From Paraburkholderia sp. PGU19 (GTDB taxonomy: Bacteria > Pseudomonadota > Gammaproteobacteria > Burkholderiales > Burkholderiaceae), in NCBI RefSeq assembly GCF_013426915.1, contig NZ_AP023179.1, positions 1,054,001-1,118,000 of the forward strand: a stretch of 64,000 bases of DNA. Direction: 5' to 3'. Shown piece by piece: positions 56,762 to 64,000 of the stretch (the first letter of the stretch is position 1; each line of letters begins with the position of its first letter). Below the pieces are notes generated by a model. The model did not search any database. It saw only the letters and a program-made list of their open reading frames with translations, and was not told the DNA's origin. Position numbers and translations under genes: made by a program.

Positions 56762-57241
56762 TTACTTGGTCTGCGAAGGCGACTTGACGGCGAACGGCGC
56801 ATCGAGCGTTTCGCCATCGGAGAACTGCAGCTTCAGATGCACCGTGTCACCCGGCGCGATCTTGTGCTTCGCTTCTTCGAGCATCACGTGATAGCCGCCC
56901 GGCGCAATCGACGCCTGGCCGTGCGCGGGCACCGTCAATTTGTCGACCATCACCATCTTTTGCGTCGAACCGTTCGACACCGTCTGATGCAGCATCGCGC
57001 TGCCGTAATCGGCGCTCGACACGTCGACGAGATCGATCGGCTTGTCGCTCGAGTTGGTCAGCGTGACGTACGCGGCGGCGGGCAGATTGTTGGGCAGCCA
57101 GCGGACCCACGCGTTCTGCACGGCGATGGCCTGCTTGCTGTCGGCAGCGTGCGCGGCGATGCTGCCCGTGGCGACGAACGCGAAAGCGGCTGCGCAAACC
57201 AGCGTGTGAATCCTCGAAAGTGTTTTGATTTGTTGTGTCAT
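56762..57241 (-). CDS. periplasmic copper chaperone PCuAC
   Basis: A 159-residue exported protein (signal cut near residue 33, HAA-DS). The copper site H-x10-M-x21-H-x-M is exact: His85, Met96, His118 and Met120. PCuAC delivers Cu(I) to the oxidase CuA site, often with SCO, whose gene is the next upstream. It lies 20 bases before the ctaG-type gene. Confidence 0.93.
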   Translation of the reverse strand: MTQQIKTLSRIHTLVCAAAFAFVATGSIAAHAADSKQAIAVQNAWVRWLPNNLPAAAYVTLTNSSDKPIDLVDVSSADYGSAMLHQTVSNGSTQKMVMVDKLTVPAHGQASIAPGGYHVMLEEAKHKIAPGDTVHLKLQFSDGETLDAPFAVKSPSQTK

Positions 57242-57258
57242 GGCGAACCTGTGAGAAA

Positions 57259-57852
57259 TCAGGATGGGTCTTCAATGATACGGCGCACGTCTCGCGCGAT
57301 AGCGTCGGGCGAATCGTGGTCCGTGGCGAGCAGGCGCGCGCGATTGCGTGCATCGAAGATGTAGACGGCCGAGCTGTGCGTCACCTCGTAATTGCCGTTC
57401 GGGTCGCGCTTTTCCATCTGATACGCGACGCGGTAGTGCTTTGCCATCTGCTCGATCTGTGCATCCGTGCCCGTCAGGCCGAACGCATGCTGCGAATCGA
57501 ATGCGCCGACGTAGTCATGCAACGCACGAGGCGTGTCGCGCGCGGGATCGACGGTGACGAACAGGATGCGCACATTCTGCGCGTCCCGCCCGAGCTTGCC
57601 GATGACCTGCATCAGACGCCCCATCGTTTCCGGGCAGACATCGGGGCAATGCGTGTAGCCGAAGTAGACGAGCGACACGCGCCCCTTGAGCGTATCCGCC
57701 GCTACAGGCCGGCCGTCGTCACCCGTCAGCGTGAAATCCAGGTCGGGCAGATGGCCGCTCACGTCCGTCAACTGCCACGGTTCGCCTCGATGCGAGCATC
57801 CCGCGCTGCTGAGCGCCGCGCACAGCACGACGCTCAACGCCGCGACGCGCAT
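57259..57852 (-). CDS. SCO1/SenC family copper/thiol protein, lipoprotein
   Basis: About 197 residues. A lipobox with Cys19 (LSSAGC) follows a hydrophobic leader. The SCO site is C69-x3-C73 (THCPDVCP) plus His159 (YEVTHSSAVY), which binds copper for oxidase assembly. I chose the ATG at the complement of 57850-57852, which gives a normal short lipoprotein leader; an in-frame TTG 20 codons earlier is possible. It leads the SCO-PCuAC-CtaG set. Confidence 0.9.
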   Translation of the reverse strand: MRVAALSVVLCAALSSAGCSHRGEPWQLTDVSGHLPDLDFTLTGDDGRPVAADTLKGRVSLVYFGYTHCPDVCPETMGRLMQVIGKLGRDAQNVRILFVTVDPARDTPRALHDYVGAFDSQHAFGLTGTDAQIEQMAKHYRVAYQMEKRDPNGNYEVTHSSAVYIFDARNRARLLATDHDSPDAIARDVRRIIEDPS

Positions 57853-58273
57853 TGACGTAGAAGCGTGCGAAGCGAGGAAGCGGGAGATGGACACCAGTGC
57901 TTTCGGGAACAAAGGCAGTTTCGACGACTCGATTCAGAACAGGGCGCAGCGTAATGCAAGCGCCGCGATTGGCATGACTCGATGACGGCCCATGCTATTC
58001 CATGTCCACGGCGCGCGCCGCTGCGACTCTATCGCAATTTCAGACGCGTCGTTGTACCGTGGTCCTGTGAGGGAAAAAGCGAGTCAATATGCCGCAGCGC
58101 GTTGAAAGGCGGCTGTAGCCGGATCGTGCGGAGTTTGCATTCCGTTCGTTGGGCGACAGCCCGGAACGCCCGCCCACGCGGCACGAAAACTTACTTTCTC
58201 GAAAAAACGACCGATGCGCGGTAAGATGCGCACACTTTTCCGGCTGCAAGCGGCTGAGAGGCAACGTACACCG
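57853..58273. other. spacer between SCO gene and otsB
   Basis: About 420 bp between divergent genes with no supported coding. A good promoter candidate for otsB lies at 58199-58227. I saw nothing firm for the SCO gene. Confidence 0.45.
58199..58227 (+). promoter_or_regulatory. candidate promoter for otsBA
   Basis: A -35-like TCGAAA at 58199-58204 and a -10-like TAAGAT at 58222-58227 are spaced 17 bases. It lies 46 bases before the otsB ATG at 58274 and argues against the in-frame ATGs at 58214 and 58226. Confidence 0.5.
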
Positions 58274-59023
58274 ATGCAAGCACTTCCGGCTTTTCTGTCT
58301 CCGACGGAGACGGCATTTTTCTTCGATTTCGACGGCACGCTCGTCGATCTGGCACCGACGCCCGACGGCGTGCTGGTCCAACCCGAGGCGATCGCCTTGC
58401 TCACCGAACTCCGGCGTCTGACGAACGGCGCCGTGGCGATCGTGTCGGGACGCGGGATCGACAGCATCGACCAGTTTCTCGGCATGCCCGATATGCCCAT
58501 CGCCGGACTGCACGGCGCCGAGCGGCGCGACGCGAACGGCGACACGCAGCGCATCGGCTTCAACGACGACCGGCTGCTGCGCATGGAGCAGGTGCTCGCT
58601 GAAGTCGTCAACGCGAATCCCGGCATGCTGCTCGAAATCAAGGGCGCGGCGCTCGCGATGCACTATCGCAACGCGCCCGATCGCGAACCGGTGGCGCGCG
58701 AAGCGACGAGCCGGCTGGTTGCCGAGTACCCTAGCGCTTATGTGCTGCAGCCGGGCAAGATGGTCTATGAAATCAAGCCGAAGGACGTCGACAAAGGCCG
58801 CGCGCTGCGCGCCTTTCTGGACGAGCCGCCGTTCACGGGCCGCACGCCCGTGTTCGCGGGCGACGATCTGACTGACGAGAAGGGCTTCGTGGTCGTCAAC
58901 GAAAAGGGCGGTCTGTCGATCAAGGTCGGCGGCGGCGATACGATCGCGCGCTCGCGCATCGGCTCGGTGAGCGCGCTCCTCGCGTGGCTGTCGGAAATCG
59001 TCGCGGCGGCGCGCAACGCATGA
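58274..59023 (+). CDS. otsB: trehalose-6-phosphate phosphatase
   Basis: A 249-residue HAD-type phosphatase, second step of trehalose synthesis. The nucleophile motif is FDFDGTLVDLAPTPDG (Asp18, Asp20), and the later GDDLTDEKGF motif binds Mg. The length matches OtsB. Start at ATG 58274, supported by the promoter position. It stands 52 bases before otsA. Confidence 0.94.
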   Translation: MQALPAFLSPTETAFFFDFDGTLVDLAPTPDGVLVQPEAIALLTELRRLTNGAVAIVSGRGIDSIDQFLGMPDMPIAGLHGAERRDANGDTQRIGFNDDRLLRMEQVLAEVVNANPGMLLEIKGAALAMHYRNAPDREPVAREATSRLVAEYPSAYVLQPGKMVYEIKPKDVDKGRALRAFLDEPPFTGRTPVFAGDDLTDEKGFVVVNEKGGLSIKVGGGDTIARSRIGSVSALLAWLSEIVAAARNA

Positions 59024-59075
59024 TGGCATCCGTTCATCCGCGCCTCGCGCCTGTTCAGCACGGAAACCTCGCGTC

Positions 59076-60497
59076 ATGAGCCGATTGATCATCGTATCGA
59101 ACCGCGTCGCGCCGATTTCGGAGGGCGGCCCCGCGGCGGGCGGCCTGGCCGTCGGCGTCTACGATGCATTGAAGGAAACGGGCGGCATGTGGTTCGGCTG
59201 GAGCGGCGACGTGCTAGGTTCCGGCCAGCCGCAGATCAAGCTCGAAGAGCGCGGCCCGGTGACGTTCGCGACCATCGGCCTCGTGCGGCGCGATTACGAC
59301 CAGTATTACCGCGGCTTTTCGAACGCGACGCTGTGGCCCGCGTTTCACTACCGGCCCGATCTGCTGCAGTATGACCGGCACGATTTCGAAGGCTATTGCC
59401 GCGTCAATACGTGGCTCGCGCAAAAGCTGGTGCCGCTGCTGCGCGACGACGACGTCATCTGGGTCCACGACTACCATCTGATTCCGTTTGCACAGGCACT
59501 GCGCGCGGCGGGCGTGAAGAACCGCATCGGCTTCTTCCTGCACATTCCGTTTCCGGCGGCGCAGGTGCTGCTCGCCGTGCCGCCGCATCGCGCGCTGGTC
59601 GAGGCGCTGTGTTCGTTCGATCTGCTCGGCTTCCAGACGAAGCCTGATCTGCGCGCGTTCTGCGATTACATCGTCAACGAGGCGGACGGTTCCATCGAAC
59701 CCTCGGCGCAAGGGCCGACAGTGGTGCACGGGTTCGGCCGCACGCTGCGCGCGGCAGCTTATCCGATTGGCGTATATCCCGACGAGATCGCCGAACTGGC
59801 GAAAGCGGGCGAGGGCGACAAGCCGGTGCGCACGATCGAAGCGACGCTGCATGCGCGCAAGCTGATCATGAGCGTCGACCGGCTCGATTATTCGAAGGGA
59901 CTGGTCGAGCGGTTTCGCGCGTTCGAGCGGCTGCTCGAACACTCGCCGTCGTATCGCGACAAGGTGTCGTTCCTGCAGATCGCGCCGCCGACCCGTTCCG
60001 ATCTGCACGCGTACCAGGAAATCCGCTTGCAGCTGGAAGGGGAGTCGGGGCGCATCAACGGCCGCTTTGCGGAACTCGACTGGACGCCTATCCGCTATAT
60101 CCATCGACAGTACGAACGGCCCGTGCTTGCGGCGCTGTTTCGCACCGCGCATGTCGGCTATGTGACGCCGCTGCGAGACGGGATGAATCTCGTCGCGAAA
60201 GAGTATGTGTCGGCGCAAGATCCGGAAGATCCGGGCGTGCTGGTGCTGTCGCGTTTCGCGGGCGCCGCGCAGGAGCTGACGGGCGCGCTGGTCGTCAATC
60301 CCGTCGATATCGACGGCATGGCCGATGCGCTCGGCACGGCGCTGTCGATGCCGCTTGCCGAACGCAAGGCGCGCTACAACGACATGATGGTGCAGCTGCG
60401 CGAGAACAACGTGTCCGTGTGGCGCGACAACTTTATGCGCGACCTGCAGCAGATGCCGAGCGCGCAACCGGTGGCGAGCGAAGCCGCCGAGAGTTGA
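59076..60497 (+). CDS. otsA: trehalose-6-phosphate synthase
   Basis: A 473-residue GT20 enzyme that joins UDP-glucose to glucose-6-phosphate. Conserved parts: SNRVAP near residue 7, [11 protein letters not shown] near 24, [12 protein letters not shown] near 128 and [10 protein letters not shown] near 266, with the ending [12 protein letters not shown] region intact. It works with OtsB in osmoprotection. A terminator follows at 60533-60562. Confidence 0.96.
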   Translation: MSRLIIVSNRVAPISEGGPAAGGLAVGVYDALKETGGMWFGWSGDVLGSGQPQIKLEERGPVTFATIGLVRRDYDQYYRGFSNATLWPAFHYRPDLLQYDRHDFEGYCRVNTWLAQKLVPLLRDDDVIWVHDYHLIPFAQALRAAGVKNRIGFFLHIPFPAAQVLLAVPPHRALVEALCSFDLLGFQTKPDLRAFCDYIVNEADGSIEPSAQGPTVVHGFGRTLRAAAYPIGVYPDEIAELAKAGEGDKPVRTIEATLHARKLIMSVDRLDYSKGLVERFRAFERLLEHSPSYRDKVSFLQIAPPTRSDLHAYQEIRLQLEGESGRINGRFAELDWTPIRYIHRQYERPVLAALFRTAHVGYVTPLRDGMNLVAKEYVSAQDPEDPGVLVLSRFAGAAQELTGALVVNPVDIDGMADALGTALSMPLAERKARYNDMMVQLRENNVSVWRDNFMRDLQQMPSAQPVASEAAES

Positions 60498-60532
60498 TCG
60501 CTTTCTCGCTGTCGCAGCTGTCGCAGGAAAAG

Positions 60533-60562
60533 AAAAAGCCGCTTCTTCGAAGCGGCTTTTTT
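60533..60562. terminator. terminator after otsA, bidirectional
   Basis: A 12-bp stem AAAAAGCCGCTT / AAGCGGCTTTTT with a 5-base loop is followed by a T on the plus strand. It also gives a T-run on the minus strand, so it can serve the convergent ABC transporter gene. Confidence 0.85.
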
Positions 60563-60587
60563 CATGACGCGTCAGTTCGGAAGCGCG

Positions 60588-62549
60588 TTATGCAACATGC
60601 TGCTCGTCGAACTTCTTGCCACCGACATGCAGTGTCGAATGCTTGCCGAACTGCTTCGACAGCAGGTCGCGATACAGGCCCGGACGGTTGCGCAACTCTT
60701 CGGGGCTGCCGTCGTCGATCACCTTGCCCGCGCTCATCACGATGATGCGGTCGAAGTTGTGGAGCGTCGACAGGCGGTGCGCGATCGCGACCACCGTGCG
60801 GCCCACCATCAGTCGGTCAAGGGCTTTCTGGATCGCTTCTTCGGACGCGCTGTCGAGCGCGGAGGTCGCTTCGTCGAGCAGCAGGATCGGTGCGTTCTTC
60901 AGGATCGCGCGCGCAATCGCGATGCGCTGACGCTGACCGCCCGACAGCTTCACGCCGCGGTCGCCGACGATCGTGTCGAAGCCTTCCGGCATCGCCTCGA
61001 TAAAGTCCGAGCAGCGGGCTTCACGGGCGGCGGCGAGTACTTCGTCGCGCGTCGCTTCGGGCCGGCCGTACGCGATGTTTTCATAGACCGAGCGGTGGAA
61101 TAGCGAGATGTCCTGCGGCACCAGTGCGATCGAGTGGCGCAGGCTGTCCTGCGAGATCGACGAGACATCCTGACCGTCGATCAGGATGCGTCCGGCCTGG
61201 GTTTCATAAAAGCGTTGCAGCAGCGCGAGCACGGTCGACTTGCCCGCGCCCGACTTGCCGATCAGGCCGACGCGCTGGCCCGCCGGAATGTCGAGATCGA
61301 AATGATCGAGAATCGGGCGGCGCTTCGGATACGCGAACGTCACCTTGTCGAAGGTCACGCGGCCGCCTTGCGGCACGAGTTCGACAGCGTCGTTGTGGTC
61401 GGGCATGCCATGCGGTTCGAGCAGTGTCTTCACGGCTTCTGCGAGACGCGCGACGTGCTGTGTCACGTCGACGAGCGCGACAGCCAGGTCGCGTGTGCCG
61501 TGCAGAATCGTGAAGCCAAGCGAGCTGACCAGCACGATGTCGCCCGAGGTCGCCTTGCCCTGATCCCAGAGCCACAGCGCCCAGCCGAGCAGCCCCGCCG
61601 ACAGCAGCGCCGTGATGACCGCGTGCAGCAGACGCAGCTTCTCCAGATACAGCAGGCTTTGCTGGCGCGCGACCATTTCCGACTTCACGGTCGCGCTGAA
61701 GCGCTTCTGCTCGCGGAACGTCATGCCGAACGCGCGCACGAGGCCCATATTGCCGATTACGTCGACGAGTTCGCCGTCGACGGCAGCCGCCTTGCTCGCG
61801 AAGGTGTGATGACGAGCCGAGCCACGGCCGGCCAGCTTGAACAGCACGACCGACAGAATCGCCGAGCAGGTCAAAAGGCCGAGCGCCATCAACGGATTGA
61901 CGGCGGTAATCATCACGATCGCGCCGACCACCGCGATGCACGGCGGCAGCACGTTCCACGCGGTTGTGTTTTCGGCTGTGTAGACGGCATTCGAGGTCGC
62001 CGTGATCCGGCTCGCCAGCGTGCCCGGTTGTTTCTCCGCGTAATAGGTCGGCGAGTGGCCTGTCAGATACTGAAACAGGTCCTTACGAAGATCACCCGTG
62101 ACGGCCACGAACGTGTGCGCGGCGACCCAGCCGCCAACGCGCCACAACAGGTTGTCGGCGGCGATCAGGCCGACCAGGATCGCGAACGCGCCCCACAGCG
62201 GCCCCGGATGATGACGGCCCGCGCCGAGCACGTCGATCAGATGTTTGATCGCGTATTGCGAAGCGAGCGCACAGCCCACGGCCGCGAACACGCTGCCCAG
62301 CACGATCAGATGAGCGACCGGATGGCGGCGGATAAAGCGGAAAAGGAACGCAAGCGGCCGGTGCGCATAGCTCGCAAGCTTTGCGTTATGGGCGTTTCGC
62401 TGGGCAATGGTCAGATGTTCCAATTGTTCGTTTGGTCTGTCAGTGTCGGTTTGAGACGTCTGAAACGGGTTCAGGTCGTGCAACGGTCGTGCCTGGGAAC
62501 GGCCCGTAACACCAGCGTAGGCCTCGCATTGTAAACATGCAAAAGCCAT
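60588..62549 (-). CDS. MsbA-like ABC transporter, fused permease and ATPase
   Basis: About 653 residues. An N-terminal six-helix membrane domain (about residues 60-340) is followed by the nucleotide-binding domain with Walker A GKSGAGKST, signature LSGGQRQRIA and Walker B ILLLDEATSALD, then the H-loop AHRLST. This is the exporter half-transporter type, likely a homodimer; lipids, lipopolysaccharide parts or drugs are possible substrates. The start is uncertain: ATG at the complement of 62547-62549 or a later TTG; the first 50 residues are not conserved. Confidence 0.85.
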   Translation of the reverse strand: MAFACLQCEAYAGVTGRSQARPLHDLNPFQTSQTDTDRPNEQLEHLTIAQRNAHNAKLASYAHRPLAFLFRFIRRHPVAHLIVLGSVFAAVGCALASQYAIKHLIDVLGAGRHHPGPLWGAFAILVGLIAADNLLWRVGGWVAAHTFVAVTGDLRKDLFQYLTGHSPTYYAEKQPGTLASRITATSNAVYTAENTTAWNVLPPCIAVVGAIVMITAVNPLMALGLLTCSAILSVVLFKLAGRGSARHHTFASKAAAVDGELVDVIGNMGLVRAFGMTFREQKRFSATVKSEMVARQQSLLYLEKLRLLHAVITALLSAGLLGWALWLWDQGKATSGDIVLVSSLGFTILHGTRDLAVALVDVTQHVARLAEAVKTLLEPHGMPDHNDAVELVPQGGRVTFDKVTFAYPKRRPILDHFDLDIPAGQRVGLIGKSGAGKSTVLALLQRFYETQAGRILIDGQDVSSISQDSLRHSIALVPQDISLFHRSVYENIAYGRPEATRDEVLAAAREARCSDFIEAMPEGFDTIVGDRGVKLSGGQRQRIAIARAILKNAPILLLDEATSALDSASEEAIQKALDRLMVGRTVVAIAHRLSTLHNFDRIIVMSAGKVIDDGSPEELRNRPGLYRDLLSKQFGKHSTLHVGGKKFDEQHVA

Positions 62550-63162
62550 TTCGCATGGCGGTACAGCCAATGGGGGCGCGATTATTTTCGCGACACGTAC
62601 CGGTAAGGTTTCCCAGGCTTGACCCGCGAGCTGGCAAGTGGTTCACGACAGCGCCGTGAATTTTCGAGATATAATTACAGATTGCATACGAGCCGGCGAG
62701 GCGGAATTTAATCGAGTTCCGGCCGTCGCAGACGGGTTATCGATGACCGCGGTCGAACGGCTTGCGACGCCAGTGCCGAAGCAGGGCTCCCACTGTAAAA
62801 CACCTTGAGAAAACAAGGGTTTGCGAAGTGTTTCGCGTTTGTAACAACGTAAAGACTTTGAAATGTGGGGGGCCGGTGCGCGAGATAGGCATCGATAATG
62901 CATGCTCGGTCGCGTCAGGAAAAAACTGACAGTTTGTCAACGTTCGTTCGTCAGCCGCGTTTATGGCTTTGAGCACAGACTTTGACATTGACCAAGCTGG
63001 CGTCTTACCAAGCGATCCATCGCAGGAATTTCTCGAAAGAATCAGGCTCGTGTCCGATGCAGCTTCAGGCTGCACACTGAACCGGGCGCCCTGGCGAGCA
63101 AGCGAAGTCGCTTTTTCCAAACTGCAGTCTTTTTGCCTGATTTTTTACGAGGAGTTCTCCCT
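62550..63162. other. region upstream of ABC transporter and GT4 gene
   Basis: 613 bp between divergent genes. A perfect -10 hexamer TATAAT lies at 62670-62675 on the plus strand, but without a good -35. A 94-codon open frame at 62963-63247 overlaps the GT4 start, has no ribosome site and is unlikely. Long leader possible. Confidence 0.45.
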
Positions 63163-64000
63163 ATGCGAATCGCTCAAATCGCTCCCTTGCACGAGGCGGT
63201 TCCTCCCAAGCTCTATGGCGGCACGGAACGCGTCGTGTCGTACCTGACGGAAGCGCTCGTCGAGCTGGGACATGACGTGACGCTTTTTGCGAGTGGCGAT
63301 TCGCAAACCTCCGCGAAGCTCGAAGCTTTCTGGCCGCAGGCGTTGCGTCTGGACCCGACCATCCGCGACGTAATGGCGCCGCACATGCTGCTGCTCGAAG
63401 AAGTCCGCCGCCGCGCGGAAGAATTCGACGTGCTGCATTTCCACATCGACTACTACCCGTTCTCGCTGTTCGCGCGCCAGCCCGTGCCGTTCCTGACGAC
63501 GATGCACGGCCGTCTCGATCTGCCCGAACTGCAGCCGGTCTTCAACACGTTCAGCGACGTGCCCGTCGTGTCGATTTCGGACAACCAGCGCCAGCCGCTG
63601 CAACAGGCGCACTGGCTGTCGACGGTGTACCACGGCCTGCCGGAAAACGTGCTCACGCCGATCCCCAACGTCGAGCCGGGCTACCTCGCATTCCTCGGCC
63701 GCGTCTCGCCGGAGAAGGGTCTCGACCGCGCGATCCGCATCGCCGGCCAGGCAGGCATGAAGCTCAAGGTCGCCGCCAAGATCGACAAGGCCGACCGCGC
63801 CTATTACGAAGAAGTCATCAAGCCGCTGATGGCGCTGCCGCACGTCGAGTACATCGGCGAAATCGGCGAAGCCGAAAAGCGTGAGTTCCTCGGCAACGCG
63901 CATGCACTGGTGTTCCCGATCGACTGGCCGGAGCCCTTCGGTCTGGTGATGATCGAAGCCATGGCTTGCGGCACGCCCGTGATCGCGTTCAAGCGCGGCT
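63163..64000 (+). CDS. GT4 family glycosyltransferase, 3' end outside window
   Basis: The first 279 codons of a GT-B fold glycosyltransferase. The N-terminal donor-independent domain begins RIAQIAPLHEAVPPKLYGGTERVVS, and the C-terminal domain has GRVSPEKGLDRAI and the EPFGLVMIEAMACG motif with the E-x7-E pair. Acceptor unknown. A strong GAGGAG site lies 10 bases before ATG 63163. It runs off the window end. Confidence 0.9.
   Translation, partial: MRIAQIAPLHEAVPPKLYGGTERVVSYLTEALVELGHDVTLFASGDSQTSAKLEAFWPQALRLDPTIRDVMAPHMLLLEEVRRRAEEFDVLHFHIDYYPFSLFARQPVPFLTTMHGRLDLPELQPVFNTFSDVPVVSISDNQRQPLQQAHWLSTVYHGLPENVLTPIPNVEPGYLAFLGRVSPEKGLDRAIRIAGQAGMKLKVAAKIDKADRAYYEEVIKPLMALPHVEYIGEIGEAEKREFLGNAHALVFPIDWPEPFGLVMIEAMACGTPVIAFKRG

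Noticed and set aside
62963..63247. A 94-codon open frame before the GT4 gene
   Set aside because: It overlaps the GT4 start, whose GAGGAG site is strong; it has no ribosome site of its own and no family match.
1..64000. A CRISPR array, prophage, insertion sequence or defence system
   Set aside because: I found no spaced direct repeats, transposase, integrase, terminase or known defence gene; the regular gene order is core chromosome.

Overview
The window looks like ordinary core chromosome from a Burkholderiaceae beta-proteobacterium, most like Paraburkholderia or Caballeronia. The reasons are the high GC content with strong third-position G/C bias, several family hallmarks (EF-P with Arg32 next to its rhamnosyltransferase EarP, RNase III with a long Lys/Pro/Ala tail, a large Arg-rich RNase E), and the gene order rne-moaA-mobA-moeA, yceD-rpmF-plsX-fabHDG-acpP-fabF and rpoE-rseA-rseB-mucD-lepA-lepB-rnc-era-recO-pdxJ-acpS-nagZ. 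I see no prophage, insertion sequence, CRISPR array, integrase or toxin-antitoxin module.

Layout. 1-0.8 kb: two Ala/Lys-rich exported small proteins. 0.8-6.8 kb: an SF1 helicase, an unknown soluble protein, the amino-acid exporter pair azlCD with an AraC regulator, and creA. 6.9-7.2 kb: two tRNA-Asn genes. 7.3-14 kb: ferredoxin fdxA, pncB, a solitary LutC-type protein, an ion antiporter, a 2-hydroxyacid dehydrogenase and rmuC. 14-18 kb (minus): a GNAT enzyme, a small membrane protein and the molybdenum cofactor genes moeA, mobA and moaA. 18.2-21.5 kb (minus): rne, divergent across 754 bp from rluC, which leads into a HAD phosphatase, a small Rieske protein and an SppA-type peptidase. 25.5-26.8 kb (minus): an RsmI-like methyltransferase and Maf. 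27-34.6 kb: yceD, rpmF and the fatty-acid synthesis cluster. 34.7-47.5 kb: the sigma-E envelope stress genes, then translation, secretion, RNA-processing, repair, vitamin B6, ACP activation and cell-wall recycling genes. 47.6-51.7 kb (minus): an enhancer-binding-type response regulator with a changed GAFTGA loop, a CsbD protein, efp and earP. 51.8-55.3 kb: uvrC, pgsA, two tRNA-Gly genes and one tRNA-Cys. 55.3-64 kb: an ElaA-type acetyltransferase, a copper/cytochrome oxidase assembly group (SCO, PCuAC, CtaG), trehalose synthesis otsBA, an MsbA-like ABC transporter and the start of a GT4 glycosyltransferase.

How the genes work together. plsX, fabH, fabD, fabG, acpP and fabF, together with acpS 13 kb downstream, provide acyl carrier protein and its charging, initiation and elongation of acyl chains, and acyl-phosphate for phospholipid synthesis; pgsA adds a phospholipid head-group step. 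RpoE, RseA, RseB and MucD form an envelope stress sensor and protease unit. EarP modifies EF-P at Arg32 to help ribosomes through polyproline. SCO, PCuAC and CtaG supply copper to a terminal oxidase.

Nothing here is clearly a new biological system. The items most worth a second look are the response regulator with GAFGGA in place of GAFTGA, a four-unit 9-bp repeat upstream of rpoE, a terminator-like hairpin in the lepA leader, and tandem hairpins upstream of rnc.
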